Source: Kingdonia uniflora
Lineage: Eukaryota > Streptophyta > Magnoliopsida > Ranunculales > Circaeasteraceae
Assembly (NCBI GenBank): GCA_014058105.1
Contig: JACGCM010000155.1
Location: 620,001-684,000, forward strand
Reading direction: 5' to 3'
DNA length: 64,000 nt
This document shows, in pieces, positions 43,800 to 55,327 of this stretch. The notes beneath the pieces are model-generated. The model saw only the letters and a list, made by a program, of their open reading frames with translations. It was not told where the DNA came from and searched no databases. Every line of letters starts with the position of its first letter. Position 1 is the first letter of the stretch. The translations under genes and the position numbers were made by a program.

Positions 43800-44640
43800 A
43801 CAATGTGTGGATCTAATCTGGATCGGCTTCAATACTGCGCTTGTTGATTAAGTTGCTTAAGAATTTTCCTGATTGAACTCCGAACTGGCATTTGTCAGGG
43901 TTGAGTCTCATCTTGTAGAGACGGAGAATGTTGAAGGCCGTTAGTTGATCCGCAACATGGTTTTCCATCTTAAAACTTTTGTACAACATACCATCTATAT
44001 AGACCTCCATAGTTTTGCCGAGGTGATCCTTGAACATTTGAGTCATCAACCGCTGGTAAGTAGCGCCAGCGTTCTTGAGACCAAACGACATGACTTTATA
44101 GTAATATAGGCCGTGTTTTGTAATGAAAGTTATTTTCTCTTGGTCTTTAGGTAGCATAGGTATCTGGCTGTAGCCTGACGTGTTATCCATCATAGACAAG
44201 AGCTCGTGCCCTTACAAAGAGTTGAGCAGGTTATTAATGACAGGGAGTGGGAAGCTGTTTCGGCGTATGTCTGTTCAGGTCAGTGAAATCAATGCATGCC
44301 CTGATCTTCCCATTCTTTTTTGGTACCACTGCTATATTCGATATCTATTCTGGGTAATTAGGATTACAGATGAAATTGACCTCTAAGAGCTTTTCGATTT
44401 CCTTGTTGACATCCTCGCGAAGTCTAGGTGCTAAAGTCCTCTGTTTCTGTTTGATAGCCACGGCCCCTTCTTTTAAGTTGGGTTTGTAACAGGCCAAGTT
44501 CGGGTTGATACCTGGCATTTCGTGAAATGTCCAAGCGATGACATCACTGTTGTCTTTAAGGAACTGGACCAGAGCATCACGCTCCGTTAAGGGTAAATGG
44601 GTTCCAATATTTATCCCCCGTCTCGGCCCGCTGATTTCAA
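43800..44640 (-). pseudogene. pol: Reverse transcriptase region of pol
   Basis: Read leftwards from 44640: REDVNKEIEKLLEVNFI, SNIAVVPKKNGKIRACIDF, then after frame breaks MMDNTSGYSQIPM (44199 on), FGLKNAGATYQRLM and VYIDGMLYKS. This is the fingers-palm order of a Ty3/gypsy reverse transcriptase. The catalytic box, normally YxDD, reads YIDG at 44001-43990: the second Asp codon has become Gly (minus-strand GGT). With this change and several stops the enzyme must be inactive. Confidence 0.93.
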
Positions 44641-44731
44641 TGTATTATGTAGTTTCTGCGTCGGGCAGATATTGCCCTGTAGCGTTCACTGTATAGTTCT
44701 CTATACTATTTCCTATTGTGTTCTGTAATTA

Positions 44732-45409
44732 CTATACGAGTTGATGGTCGGAAGGTGTTGGTTTAATGACGACATAATTTTTGCATGCTCGAGCTAATTT
44801 TTGACTTCCTTTTATTTCATACACGCTACTTTCCCACTCAAAACGTAATGCCAAGTGGTAGGTTGATGGAATAGCGTGCATATTGTGTAACCAGCAACGA
44901 CCCATGATCCATAGATACTGGGACTTTGCGTTGACGACGTAAATGATAACATCCAGTATTACCATCCCTGCGGTGATGGGGAGCACGATCTTCCCCACAC
45001 GTTTTTCCTTAGACTCGTTAAAACCACAAATATCAACGTCGCTGGGCTAAACTTTATCGGTCAAACCCATCTAGTTGATCGTGCTCTGAATAAGGAGTTC
45101 AATGGTGTTTCCCGTGTCGACCATCATTATATGAAGGACCATGTTCCGCATCTTTAACATGATTACCAAGACATCATGGTGAGGATAGTTGACGTGTCGA
45201 ACATCGCAATCGTCGAAAGAGATTCCAGTTCGTGGAGAGCTAGATACTTGGATTAAACGAGCTTCTTTATCCAGCATGGATAGATCGTGACATTGTGCGA
45301 CACGCTTATAATTACTTCTATTCGACTCTTTGACGACCTGGGTCTCCACGAGATGGCAGAGGGAGATATGGTACAAATGTTTTTTAGCTGCGGGCTCTTC
45401 AGTTTGCAC
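44732..45409 (-). pseudogene. pol: Aspartic protease region of pol
   Basis: The frame at 45409-45071 contains HHDVLVIMLKMRNMVLHIM, then VDTGNTIELL at about 45121-45092, the DTG active site of a retropepsin. A later frame at 44998-44732 reads SQYLWIMGRCWLHNMHAIPS then TYHLALRF, the flap and C-terminal segment typical of plant gypsy proteases (pattern YNxIxGRxWLHxMxAVPSTYHxxLRF). The protease would process the gag-pol product. A stop at 45045-45070 separates the pieces. Confidence 0.85.
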
Positions 45410-45718
45410 AGCTGTAGTAGGTTTTTGTAACTCCCATTCTTATAACTTTCTACATCCACAGTGTATTCGTGCATTTGCCATCTGCGAAGATATACTCGAG
45501 CAACCATTATAGAGTAAAATATTGCTCTGTCTCATGATGTCGGACCTTATGGTGGATGCAGTAGGGATTGTCTCAATCGGCTGTAAGTACTGTACATTTC
45601 AAAAGAATCTGTCCTTCTGTAGTATATAATATATGCTGGCTATAGTCACATTCATCTTTGGAAGGTAAGGAAGGGGCAAGTTACTTCCCTTCTGAGGTCG
45701 TTCGTCATTAGATTTGGC

Positions 45719-46640
45719 TCATTTTCTGTCTCCTCCTTGGTCTGATGTCTTATTAAAATCGTAATGGTTTGGATGATCTCGAGCTATCAGCATTGATTTT
45801 TGAGGTTTATGTCTGTCGGACACCATCCGTTCCAGGTCGATGTATCCGTTAACCTTTTTGATCATGTCCCCCAATGTAGTTGGCTTGTTGAGGATGAGGT
45901 ACTCTTTTGCACGGCCATCGACTAGTAAGGCGTTGGTGAAAGCGGAAATAGTGATCTTCTGGTCGAGTCGGTCCACTTTGCAGACTAATTTCAGGATTTT
46001 TTTGGTAAACATCTCGAGCTTTTCTCCTGGCATCTGTTTTAGGTTGAACAGAGAATACAAGTTCTCTTCCTTATCTCTGTTGGATGAGTAGTTCTTGATG
46101 AAGAGCTCGGATAACTGTTCAAAAGTCGTGATAAACCCTTCAGGCAGTGTGTGGAACCACCGCAAGGGTTCGCCGGATAAGCTGGTAGAAAAGGGCTGGT
46201 AGATAATGTGGTTAGATGTGGAATGCAGGCCTAGAGCATCCTGGAACTCTTGGACGTGCTCCACTGGATCAGTCCCCTTGTATTTTCAGATCTTTGGAGT
46301 GTGAAAATCGGTAGTAACCGGTGGTCTAAGAGCTCATAGGCAATCGGGCTCTTCTGTAACCTGTTGTGGATCCCTTTTGTTGGAGTGTGGGTTCGAGTAA
46401 TTCATTGATCCATTTTTCGACATGCTCCCGAGTGACATATTGTCGATCCGTGATGGTCGGTCGTGTGACGCGTCCTTCTCCAGGGTTGTGGTCACCACTC
46501 CCTTCGCTTAGACGTTCCTTCGCTGGGACCCGAACTCTTTGAGGTAGATTTTCGGTCTGTCTGGCTCTCGCTAGGTCGCCATCTACTTCCTGTTGGATCT
46601 CCTGGATCTAGGTGGGATCCATATCCTGTTATTAATGGTT
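45719..46640 (-). pseudogene. gag: gag
   Basis: From about 46640 the minus strand reads QIQEIQQEVDGDLARARQTE, then REHVEKWINELL. After stops it reads YKGTDPVEHVQEFQDALGLH, LSGEPLRWFHTLPEGFITTF, ELFIKNYSSNRDKEENLYSL, ending VDRLDQKITISAFTNALL. This is the capsid-type retrotransposon gag domain (pattern DPxxHxxxF, AxxWFxxLPxxSIxSFxxLxxxFxxxF). The longest intact piece is 181 codons (46264-45719). In-frame stops upstream show decay. The leader from 46641 to 46985 has no ORF. Confidence 0.9.
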
Positions 46641-46986
46641 AGATCGCAATGGACCTTCTGTATGAATGCCTTTCGTAGGAGGTCCTATTCTATCATGGAT
46701 AGAAATACGCGACCCCTCAGGTAGTATGGCTTTGCTCTTCTGGGTGGTGACCTGCTGTCCTTGTAAAATTTTTAGCGCATCCTGGAATCTTGTGAGTTAT
46801 TATTCCAGGGCTGCACGTTGTTCCGCTTTTGAGTTAAGTGTGGCTCTTAAATCTGCTAAAGCTGCATTCTCTTCTACCTGGACGATCGGCGCGCTTTGAT
46901 CCGGAGGCAATATTTTGAGAAAAAGTGTTCAGTGGCATTTTGAGACAATGGACTTGAGAACTTCGGTTCCCACAGAAGGTACCAAT

Positions 46987-47768
46987 TGTAATAGCCTAAT
47001 TCTGGTATACAGACTTAGCCTTTACGCTAAATGTGTTTAGAACGTTCAAGAGTAACAAACAATGAACAACAAGACGATATAGCATGAAAAACCCCTAAAT
47101 GGATTAAAAACCACGACATCTCCTGAAGATTTTGAAAAAGTGTTGATCGTATTGAGAATGTTAGTCTATTACAATGAAAGTGTTGAGAATATTAGATGAT
47201 AGAGTAGGAACTTTTCTGCAATGATCGTTCCGTCCCTCATCTGCTGTCCTTTTATAGGTCTCCTAATATGACCGTATGAGGACCATAACGTCCCTTGATG
47301 ATGGACGTTACAAAGTAAGTGCAAGATATTATTTGACCAGGTTATGCAACATTTCGGCTTTTACTGTTGTACAACGGCTCTATTCCTGACTGCGCATCTT
47401 AAGCAAGTCAAACTTCTGGTGCAAAGGTCGAGAGTGATATCTCGAACTAGAAAAGTTGGTCAGGTCAGACTGCTGTTATAGAGGTCAAAAGTGATATTTC
47501 GAACTGGGAAAGTTTGGTGACGTTTTTAGCAGTATTTCATGTATGCTGATGAGATCGAGGGTGAGGTTTGAGTCCGAGATATGAAATAAGCTATTACAAG
47601 ACGACTCTCAACCAATAGCACGAGTATTACTAGGGACGAGCAGTATTGGTTGAGAAACTCATTCTAGATATGGTTGAGACTGTGCCACGTGTTCTGCTGC
47701 TGAGGTCAAAAGTTCATCCGTAGCTCGGTGATGAAGCATGAGGTCGTGATGCTGAATAGGCCACTATA
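46987..47768 (-). repeat. 5' LTR of the Tat-type element, with primer-binding site
   Basis: It is the 782-bp partner of 26516-27306. The minus-strand TATA box is at 47246-47260. Immediately inside the LTR the minus strand reads AT then TGGTACCTTCTG (46985-46974), a TGG-starting site of the kind that binds a tRNA 3' end. I cannot assign the tRNA with confidence. Confidence 0.9.
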
Positions 47769-47847
47769 ATAGTTATCCTAAAAAAGGGATTTTTTCTAAA
47801 TTTGGATCGCTAACATAACGATAGCTATCCTGCTGCCCATGCTCTAA

Positions 47848-48885
47848 ATGGATTCACAGGATGTTGTGGATGTTGGGAATGAGTTGGGAAAGAAAACAAC
47901 TAAAAATAATCTTGTTTGGAGTAATGAGATGGATGTTGTGATGATTAAGGTTTTGCAAAATCACCTTGTAAATGGGGGTAAGGGAGATGCAGCAGGGAAG
48001 AAGAAAAAGGCTTACAATGCTGTTGTGAAAGCTATGTATGAAGAATTAATCATGCAAATTACCGGAAGTCATGCTTGAAATAGGTTTAAGACTTGGAGGA
48101 AATGGGCCCCTGAGGTAAAATTTATTACTAATCTAAGTTGGTTTGGGTGGGACGAAGAGTTTAAGACGATCATCGGTGATGTTAACGTATGGAAAGCACT
48201 CATTGAGGTAACTATTACGTTGTTTCTATAATTTGATTTTTCACAAAAGAATTGTATATATTTGTGTATTGAATATTTGTATTCTTTAGGTCAATGGCAA
48301 CAAGAAGTACAGGGGGGAAACTATGGTTAACTAAACAACGATTTATGAATTGGTTGGCAAAGATATAGCTATAAGGTCAAGGGTTAGCACTGTTTTTACA
48401 TTGGATGATGAAATGACATCGGTTTATAATGGTAACGACAACAATACCATAGATTTAGATGTTGATATTGAAAATTCAGTTGTGCATAATACCCAAGATC
48501 CCTCTCCCACTAAGGAAGATCACGTTTAAAGACTTGCCAAAATACTCCTTCAAGTGCAAAGAGATAGAGAACTAGGTCAACTAGTGCAGTATTGCATAGT
48601 CATCTTAAAGGTTTAATTGATAGTTTGAATGACATATCACAAAGTCTTAGGGTGAGGTCTGAAAGTACTATAATTTTGCTAGAAAAATGTGGTGAAACCA
48701 TTAACAATATGGCAAGAGTTGGTATATTTACTAAGTTCGATGCAATGAAACAATTTACGGTCAACAACGGAATGACAACTGTGTTTATGCAGACTAAAGA
48801 TTATCAAAAGTTGGCGTGGCTGAACTATATATCATTTTGGAAGCGAGCAAGAGTAGTGATTTTTTGTTATTTTTTGAAATTTTAG
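47848..48885 (+). pseudogene. MYB/SANT-like accessory protein of a Harbinger element
   Basis: The ATG at 47848-47850 opens MDSQDVVDVGNELGKKTTKN, then WSNEMDVVMIKVLQNHL. It continues, after a stop at 48076, as RFKTWRKWAPEVKFITNLSW, FGWDEEFKTII and VWKALIEV. The Trp spacing fits the Myb/SANT-like DNA-binding domain of the Harbinger accessory ORF, which in known systems helps the transposase bind ends. An intron is likely near 48207-48290 (GTAACTATTA..TCTTTAG). The C-terminal part (48592-48885) is helical. Stops at 48076 and near 48332 and 48527 inactivate it. The MITE ends three bases upstream of its start. Confidence 0.72.
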
Positions 48886-49261
48886 AGTTAAACTTGATTA
48901 ATTATGTTTTTAGGTGCATGGATTTATTTTGAGTTTGGTTTTAGGATGTTTGGTTGAATAATACGTACTTTGTTTTTAAATAATGTTCACTTGAATTACA
49001 TTTAGAAATAATATTTATGTTTTATTACGAAGTGGGAAATGGATAACCAAACACTACTGTAAAGAAAATGTGAGAAAAAGGAAAATAGTTATATTGTTTT
49101 TCACTTGGCAACCAAATGGTAAAAACACTGAGAAATCTTAAATGAGAAACGATGAGAAAATTTAAAAGTGGGAAACAGTTTCTCGGGATAAAAATTTTGG
49201 GTTACCAAACGCACCCTAGATGACTAAGGCTCAGTTTCTAAAACAAAACTGATTATTAAAT

Positions 49262-49512
49262 TCAAGAGACGAGAGAATTGGCGCAGTATATATTTTTTAT
49301 TTTTTGTTTATTATTTAAAAATAAATAAAAAAATGTTGTGCGCCGATTATTTTTTAAATTAATTTTTTTTTTAAATAAAAAAATTGACATCCATCTCCAC
49401 CCTATCCCCACCCTGAAGAAGATTATTTTTCTAACCCTGGCTGCATGTTATATTTTTTTATTTTAAGCCTACGTGGCTCGTTAACTTAACCAGCCTGTTG
49501 TTGATGCTCTAA
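49262..49512. mobile_element. Tourist-like MITE, third copy (reverse orientation)
   Basis: It ends CCTGTTGTTGATGCTC at 49509, followed by TAA. It contains CCTACGTGGCTCGTTAACTT and ATTGGCGCAG/GCGCCGATT words, the reverse of the layout at 26120-26515. The left part is truncated or unclear. Confidence 0.6.
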
Positions 49513-50639
49513 CTTACGTTACAGATTGCTAAAAATGTTGAAAGACGCTTCGACCAATTCCCCTAATTCTGCAAAATACAAATTTTCCATAAAATAATTA
49601 TCACAAAAAAAAATTTGAATATTGCCCTCAAATGTTAATCTCCATAAAATAGACAAGAAGACAGAGGCATTAAAGATCTATATAGTAATAAACTTATAAG
49701 TAATCTACAGTAATTGACATAAGCCAAACTGATATAGAGATTGCATAGATAACTGAGATTAAGATGAAAACATGTCTCACCCATAATTCCCTAGATGTAT
49801 TATAAATGAAAGTTATATGTTTAGAGAGTGTGAGTACCATATCCCGTTAAAGTGGAAGATTCAGCTTGATTGATTTCTGAACTCAAAACCACAATACATA
49901 GTTATAGATAAAATTTTATTTAAGCCATAAAACCAACTTAATTATCCATCTAAGGGGATGTTTGTTTTTTAGCTTATTTAACTTAATTGCCTTATTTTGG
50001 CCATATTAAGTAAAATTTCACAATAAGTTGTGTTTGTTTTTTATTTTTAAAAAGCTCTTTTTAGTAATGATACCGCATTTTTCAGAACTTAAGATAAGTT
50101 AGAAAATCTAGCTTTTCTAAACTATATTCTCCTTAACTTAACGGGATTGTTGCGGAAACTTAAATGAAATCAGGTAAACCCCAATTTACCCTTGTCTTAT
50201 CGGCCTTTTTTCTTTTATTCGTTTTATATTTCTCTGCGTTTCCTCTCTCCTTCTCTTTCTTTCTCCTTCTCGTTTTATCAAAACCCTAGCTATGAAACAT
50301 GGGATTGATGGATTCATGACAAAGGAGCTTTTCTATTGAGATTGAAGAAACTGCAAATTAAATAGAAATTGGCGTACCATCGAAGCATCATCATCACACG
50401 AGATCAAGATCCAAGTTAAAGGAAACTACTACCATCCGACATCGAGATTCAAGGTAAGAAACTATATGGTCAAATAAATTAGGAGAGGATTAATTAGTTT
50501 ATATAAGTTGCAATTGTTTATTCAACATGGAAAGTGTATAAGAGGATTAATTAGTTTATGGACTTGTGGTGCTGTGTACTAATCTACATTGATGTTCTCT
50601 TGAGTTGCTATTGTATGGATCATTTGTTGTGATCATAGC
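49513..50639. other. No recognised gene
   Basis: AT-rich, with a CT-rich stretch at 50228-50270 followed by AAAACCCTAGC, which looks like the leader of a plant gene. The following bases do not give a recognisable product. TTAATTAGTTTATxxACTTG is repeated at 50490 and 50547. Confidence 0.4.
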
Positions 50640-51800
50640 TGTTGAAGTGGTGCTTTAGTGGTAGTACAGGGCTAACTCATTTCTTAGGCTACTCTTTCCA
50701 CCCACACCTATAGCTCTAATGGCTTTGAAACCTCCTATTCTTCATTAATGATAGCTTCGCCATACTTCTTTAGCTCTTTAATCCGGTGCCCTTCTCTTAA
50801 CTCTCGTAGCTCAATACAAGGACAAGCCTAGTTGCTGAAAAATAACACAACATAGCCTAGTCATCGGAAAATAGCCTAGCCTTTTTGATTCATCTCGTCA
50901 GAAAATAGCCTAGGGATGTGTTTTTTTTTTAAAAACCACTGTTTCTTGATGGTTGCTCCGTACGTAAGTTTAAAAAGAAGGGAATATAAGGGTTTTGCTT
51001 ACTTTGGCCTATGAGTTGACTCGACGTACGCAAGTTTGGCACATTTTTTGATAGCTCTTTAAAAGGGGAAATCAACAATAGTGACTTTCGCCTATGGTCT
51101 GACTACTGGGTCTCAAAAGTACTTTTTCTACGTCACTCAGAATATACATTACGGGAAAACGAGGTTAGTGAGTCTTCACCTATAGGTTGAATCAACTTTC
51201 TCGCTTTTCTGACCTAGCTACTTCTTGCGTACGGAGAAAAGAGGTGAATGAGTTTTGGCCTATAGGTTGATTAAACTTTTTTACTTTTATTGATCGCTCT
51301 AGGCATAGTAGTTTAGAGGCGAGTGAGTTTTTCCCTATGGTCTGACTCACTTTTTAGCTTTTCTGACTTGTTTTTTAAACTAGCGGAAAAGAGTCGAGCG
51401 AGTTTTTCCCTATGGTTGGATAAATTATCAACTAAGTTTTTTTTCATTTCTTTCCTAGCTTTTTAGTAGTTTAGCGGAGCGGAGCATAGTTTTAGAGGCT
51501 AATGCCAAAAATCTGAGCCTCTTTTTAAAGCTAGTTATTTCCACCTTAGCGCCAAGCTTTAGCTGTATGGAAAGCACCTCTGGTTCAAGAACTCAAAGGC
51601 TACTCTTTATAACTTCTATTTAAAGCCCAGCACTAGAAACCCAACCATGCCCAGCGTAGTTTAGAAAGCAGCTTCGTTAGCACCGAAAGTAGGTATTTCC
51701 CTTCTATAACGGGTATCTGCTTTAATATTCCATGAGCAGTATGATAAGGACGGATTGAGCTGGCCCTGCACTCACCCATGGTGAAGAAAGTGCATTTTGA
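50640..51800. other. Stretch of distinct composition, possibly mitochondrial in origin
   Basis: Repeating words such as GAGTTTTTCCCTATGGT.TGA (51326, 51398), GxGAGTxTTxxCCTATAGG and GAAAATAGCCTAG mark this 1.1 kb. It has no ORF of note. The style recalls plant mitochondrial spacer DNA, and the 3' part is richer in GC than its surroundings. I cannot confirm identity from memory. Confidence 0.25.
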
Positions 51801-52639
51801 AGAAATGATACTACAAGAAAATAAGGTGTTAGCATCACCTAAATAAAGCCATTTATTTAATAAATGACGTTATAACTCTACTTTTAACTTTTCGTTCGCG
51901 AAACATTAATAACCCAAGTACTTACGACGTCATTTCGTCACAAAATGACGTCATACAATATTTTTTGTACTATTGGCATCGTTTTAGGGATGACATAGAA
52001 TGTATTCCAGTAAGGTCATTTTTATTATGATGTTAAAAGTTTTCTTATATCAGTCACGTCACTATTTCCCTCCCTGACATGGTTTCTTTTTGTTTTAATG
52101 TTTAAATAACCCGCGAGGCCAAAGTTAGAGAAGTGCAAAACAATTTGTCATGGGAATTGAGTTTTTGAGGTGATCCTGCAGAGATTTTTGGGGAGATTAA
52201 CCACAAAGAAGATAAGAGTTATAAAACCTTACTATAATGGAATTAGGAGCCCTAAACTTGAAGGAATTGAGGGAAACTCAAAGGAGGAGCCATCAACCAT
52301 GGAGGTGGAATCGAGCCCCAGTCCTAATCTTCATCTTCTCGACTTATCTCTACAATCTTTGCCTTTTCGATTTCTCTCTGCCATCATCGTCATCCCAATT
52401 TCAGATTGGGGAAACTCATTGGATTGGGTTCAAGGTAAGTTATGGTTTTTCTATAAGCCCTTACAACCATCTTTGCCTCATACAAGCTTGTATGCAGGAT
52501 TTAGTGAAATCGGAGCAATGGGGTGGTCGTAAATCCATAAATGACGAACCCCACAATGTATTTGATGAAATTCTTGACAAAAGTTTAAGTAGTACAATGA
52601 GTAAAGAAGAAACTAAGGCAGACATCATGAGAGTACCCT

Positions 52640-53750
52640 TTCGCGTGTTTTGAGTTCTTATGTCTTTACGTGGGATTTAAAAGTCGGGGTTCAGCTTCAT
52701 TGCTTAGCAGTTAAAACTGGGTTTGATGTGTATGTGTATGTTGGGAGCTCGTTGATTAGTTTGTATTCGAGATGTGGGGATTTGGATAGTTCTTATAATG
52801 TGTTTGATAAAAATGTCTGTGAGGAATGTTGTGACGTGGACAGCGATGATTGCAAGCTTTGCACAACATTAGGAGATTGAAATGTGCTTAAAGCTTTACC
52901 ATCGGATGAGATGTTCAGCATTGAAACCTAATGATTATACGCTGACGAGTTTATTTAGCGCGTGTACAGATACTGGTGTTCTTGGACATGGGAAGAATGC
53001 TCATGGTCAAACTATTCGAATAGGTTTGAGTTGTACACTCATGTTGCCAATGCAATTATTTCTATGTATTATAAGAAGGGATTTGATATCATGGAACTCC
53101 TTGCTTGTCAGGTACGCTCAACACGAACTTGTCGAGCGAGCTATAAATCTGTTCGAAGAAATGGAGAAAGAAAAAATTGAACCGGACGCAATCACTTTCC
53201 TTGGCATCCTCTCATCATGTTGTCATGCAGGTCAAGTTAAAGAAGGTCATGTTTGCTTTAGTTTAATGTTCCAACACGGGGTGCAACCTGCCCTAGATCA
53301 CTACTCATGCATTGTGGATCTTTTAGGCCGATGTGGCCTACTCGACGAGGCCTTGGAGTTCATCCAGAAGATGCCCATTAGTCCCAATGCGCTTATATGG
53401 AGCTTACTCCATTCTTCTTCTAGGCTTCATGGAAATGTCTGTATTGGAGTCCACGCTACAGACAGCTTGTTGTTCTTGGAACTAGACTGCGTTGTAACCT
53501 TCTTACAACTTGTAAATGTGTATACGAGTACAGGGTCTTGGGACAAAGAAAGATTGTAAAAAATAGAGGATTGAAAACATATCCGTGGAATAGTTGGATT
53601 GAACTAAGGAATGAGGTTTACAGATTTGGAGCAGAAGGTATGTCAAATGATAAAGTGAATGATATTTTAGGCGTGGTGGATGGTTTATCAGACAACATGA
53701 GAAGATTTGGATATGTGCCTAATATACTTGAAGAAGGACTCGATCTATAA
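52640..53750 (+). pseudogene. Captured PPR (PLS/E class) gene, C-terminal part, broken
   Basis: Frames give GVQLHCLAVKTGFDVYVYVG then SSLISLYSRCGDLDSSYNVF. After a frameshift near 52815 they give MSVRNVVTWTAMIASFAQH and a stop. They then give LKLYHRMRCSALKPNDYTLT, RDLISWNSLLVRYAQHELVE, LFEEMEKEKIEPDAITFLGI, DHYSCIVDLLGRCGLLDEAL and the E-type tail KNRGLKTYPWNSWIELRNEV, ending GYVPNILEEGLDL at 53750. About six pentatricopeptide motifs are visible. Such proteins bind organellar RNA. At least two frameshifts and a stop inactivate it. The piece 52140-52640 reads like an upstream exon. The parent gene should be intact elsewhere in the genome. Confidence 0.9.
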
Positions 53751-55327
53751 TTCTTACATTGAACCTTCCACTATTTATGTTTTGAATCAATTCCTTATCT
53801 GACCGAAACACAATGGTTTTATTTAAGACTGAGCTGAAGAGTAACAATTTAGTTTTGCTAAAGGTATATTAGCATATTTCAAACTTCAGTTGAGCTCAAA
53901 GTTAGGGTTTTATTGCCAAGTTGAGTATGGGTTTGGGCAAGGCCTTCACTATCCTGGACAACTCAAGGCCATTACTAGGAGTGATATTGTGCCCGTAGAT
54001 CATGGTATCTGACTGAATGGAGAACAAAATCTAATTGTAGGATACTTTTGGAATATGGTTTATTGAATGCTCCAACTGGGCGCCATATGGTATTTTACAA
54101 AGTAATTCACCCAAAATTTGATGTTCTTCCACCGGAAAAGATGGCCAAGCATTCAACTTCATACATTCCGCAGACTTGCAAAGCATTGATTTCTTACAAT
54201 AAGGAATGGTGTATGGGAGCTCAACCTCTCTAGCATAGTGCGCAAGAAAATTTGGTAAGGGGTCTTTCTACTTTGTGAATAATGTGTTTAGTCCATTGTT
54301 GTTTAGGAACTTATTAAAATTTAGATAAAGATGAAAAGTATCAATCTCGTGAAAGTATTGTTGACGTTATAGTAAAATCATGAATCAAAAATAGTTTACC
54401 CGTTATCTTTCGGACAGCTTTCTTGGAGATTCACTTTAAATGGTATTTTCTCCTTTCTGATTGTCAATGTCAGTGTCATACTTGTACAAAGTAATATGGA
54501 AACCCGAAAAAACTCATAGCTCCTAGCTTCCGGCTTCCCAGCATGCTTGTTCCCCTAACTCCAATGAGAAGAAAAACGAAGGCCTGAAGAGCGCGCTTGG
54601 AGAACGATGGATCCATTTTTACTGCAATACCCAACCAATTTTTAAATCGTTAACACCTTCTTAGATAGTCTGGACCCATCAATTCTAATGCATTGCCTAT
54701 CCATATAATGTAAGCAATTTGGTGTATTTACATCTACTTATAAAATGTAGCTCTATTTGCAAAGAAACAGGCATGCCCTAAGTATACTCCATACAATAAT
54801 TGATTTAATAGGAATTTGCAACATTAGCACACCACATTCTTAAGGTCCTGAAAGTACCAACTTAATACATATTTTCCCTCGGGAATCTTCAGAGAAAAAA
54901 ATATTATACTTTAAACGTAACAATGTATATTCCACCATATCATTGGTGGTAAAAGTTTATTCACATTTTACTTACATTTTTTTGCTCTACTGTGAGCTAT
55001 TATTGTTTAACCATTATTCAGGTAGGTCCATTGTAGTCTTCGCTTCTTAATGAGGTGCTTCTACATATTTGACAACCCTTGATATTTTTTGAACCTCTGA
55101 GAATCTTTGTTTTCTCATTCAACTTAGTCCACTGCTGCGCTGCAGATGATATCATTGATATTTGGCTACAACTTGAATTTTGTTTATTGGTATTTCTGCT
55201 GCAAATTTATAGATTTGTAGGTACACATGTGTCTTCTTCATTAGCTAATTTAGTTTACTAGTTTCAGATGCTGATTATGTTCATTGTTTGTATGTTTATG
55301 TAGAGAGGGAAAGCTTGGATAATGTAG
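53751..55327 (+). other. Interior of the CACTA element between the two captures
   Basis: A frame at about 54030-54233 reads GRHMVFYKVIHPKFDVLPPE then KMAKHSTSYIPQTCKALISY and ends GAQPL. It seems to be part of a third captured gene. I cannot name it. Another short piece near 53920 reads FGQGLHYPGQLKAITRSDIV. The rest (54240-55320) shows no gene. Confidence 0.45.

Larger units (their letters stand above)
26516..47768 (-). mobile_element. Ty3/gypsy retrotransposon of Tat type, 21.25 kb
   Basis: Two LTRs of about 790 bp in direct orientation enclose a decayed gag-pol on the minus strand. They are flanked by ATAGC (26511-26515) and ATAGT (47769-47773). Domain order on the minus strand is gag, protease, reverse transcriptase, RNase H, a second plant-type RNase H and integrase. 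The second RNase H, the great length, the additional ORFs on the opposite strand between pol and the 3' LTR, and a tandem array in the same region are marks of the Tat lineage (Tat/Ogre group). Over the first 100 bases the LTRs differ at roughly eight to ten positions by eye, so the insertion is old. A CACTA-like element (35499-40459) has enlarged it. Confidence 0.92.
26117..47847. mobile_element. Tourist-like MITE, split by the gypsy insertion
   Basis: The two parts are 26120-26515 and 47769-47844. The left end is GAGCATGCACAGCAGCC and the right end, reversed, is GAGCATGGGCAGCAGGATAG. TAA flanks both (26117-26119 and 47845-47847). The middle holds two GCGCCAATT-S-AATTGGYGC palindromes near 26281 and 26353. 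TAA duplications place it with PIF/Harbinger-related MITEs. It landed one base before the ATG of the MYB-like ORF. Confidence 0.8.
25376..49219. mobile_element. PIF/Harbinger-like element split by nested insertions
   Basis: Left terminus GGGTGTGTTTGGTATCCCAA at 25379 pairs with the right terminus at 49216, whose reverse complement is GGGTGCGTTTGGTAACCCAA. Both are flanked by TAG (25376-25378 and 49217-49219). AAAAGTGGGAAACAGTTTT recurs near both ends in inverted orientation (25514 and 49162). Without the later insertions the element is about 2.1 kb. Its only gene remnant is the MYB/SANT-like ORF at 47848-48885, the accessory ORF of Harbinger elements. The DDE transposase is absent. The target triplet is TAG rather than the usual TTA/TAA. 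Confidence 0.72.

Noticed and set aside
41390..46640. Endogenous pararetrovirus (caulimovirid) as source of the RT-RNase H
   Set aside because: Flanking LTRs, integrase, target duplication and a second plant-type RNase H show a Tat-type Ty3/gypsy retrotransposon.
52237..52653. 138-codon ORF read as a separate gene
   Set aside because: It overlaps another frame of the same length, lies within the CACTA element and only its last part joins the PPR pseudogene; no independent signal.
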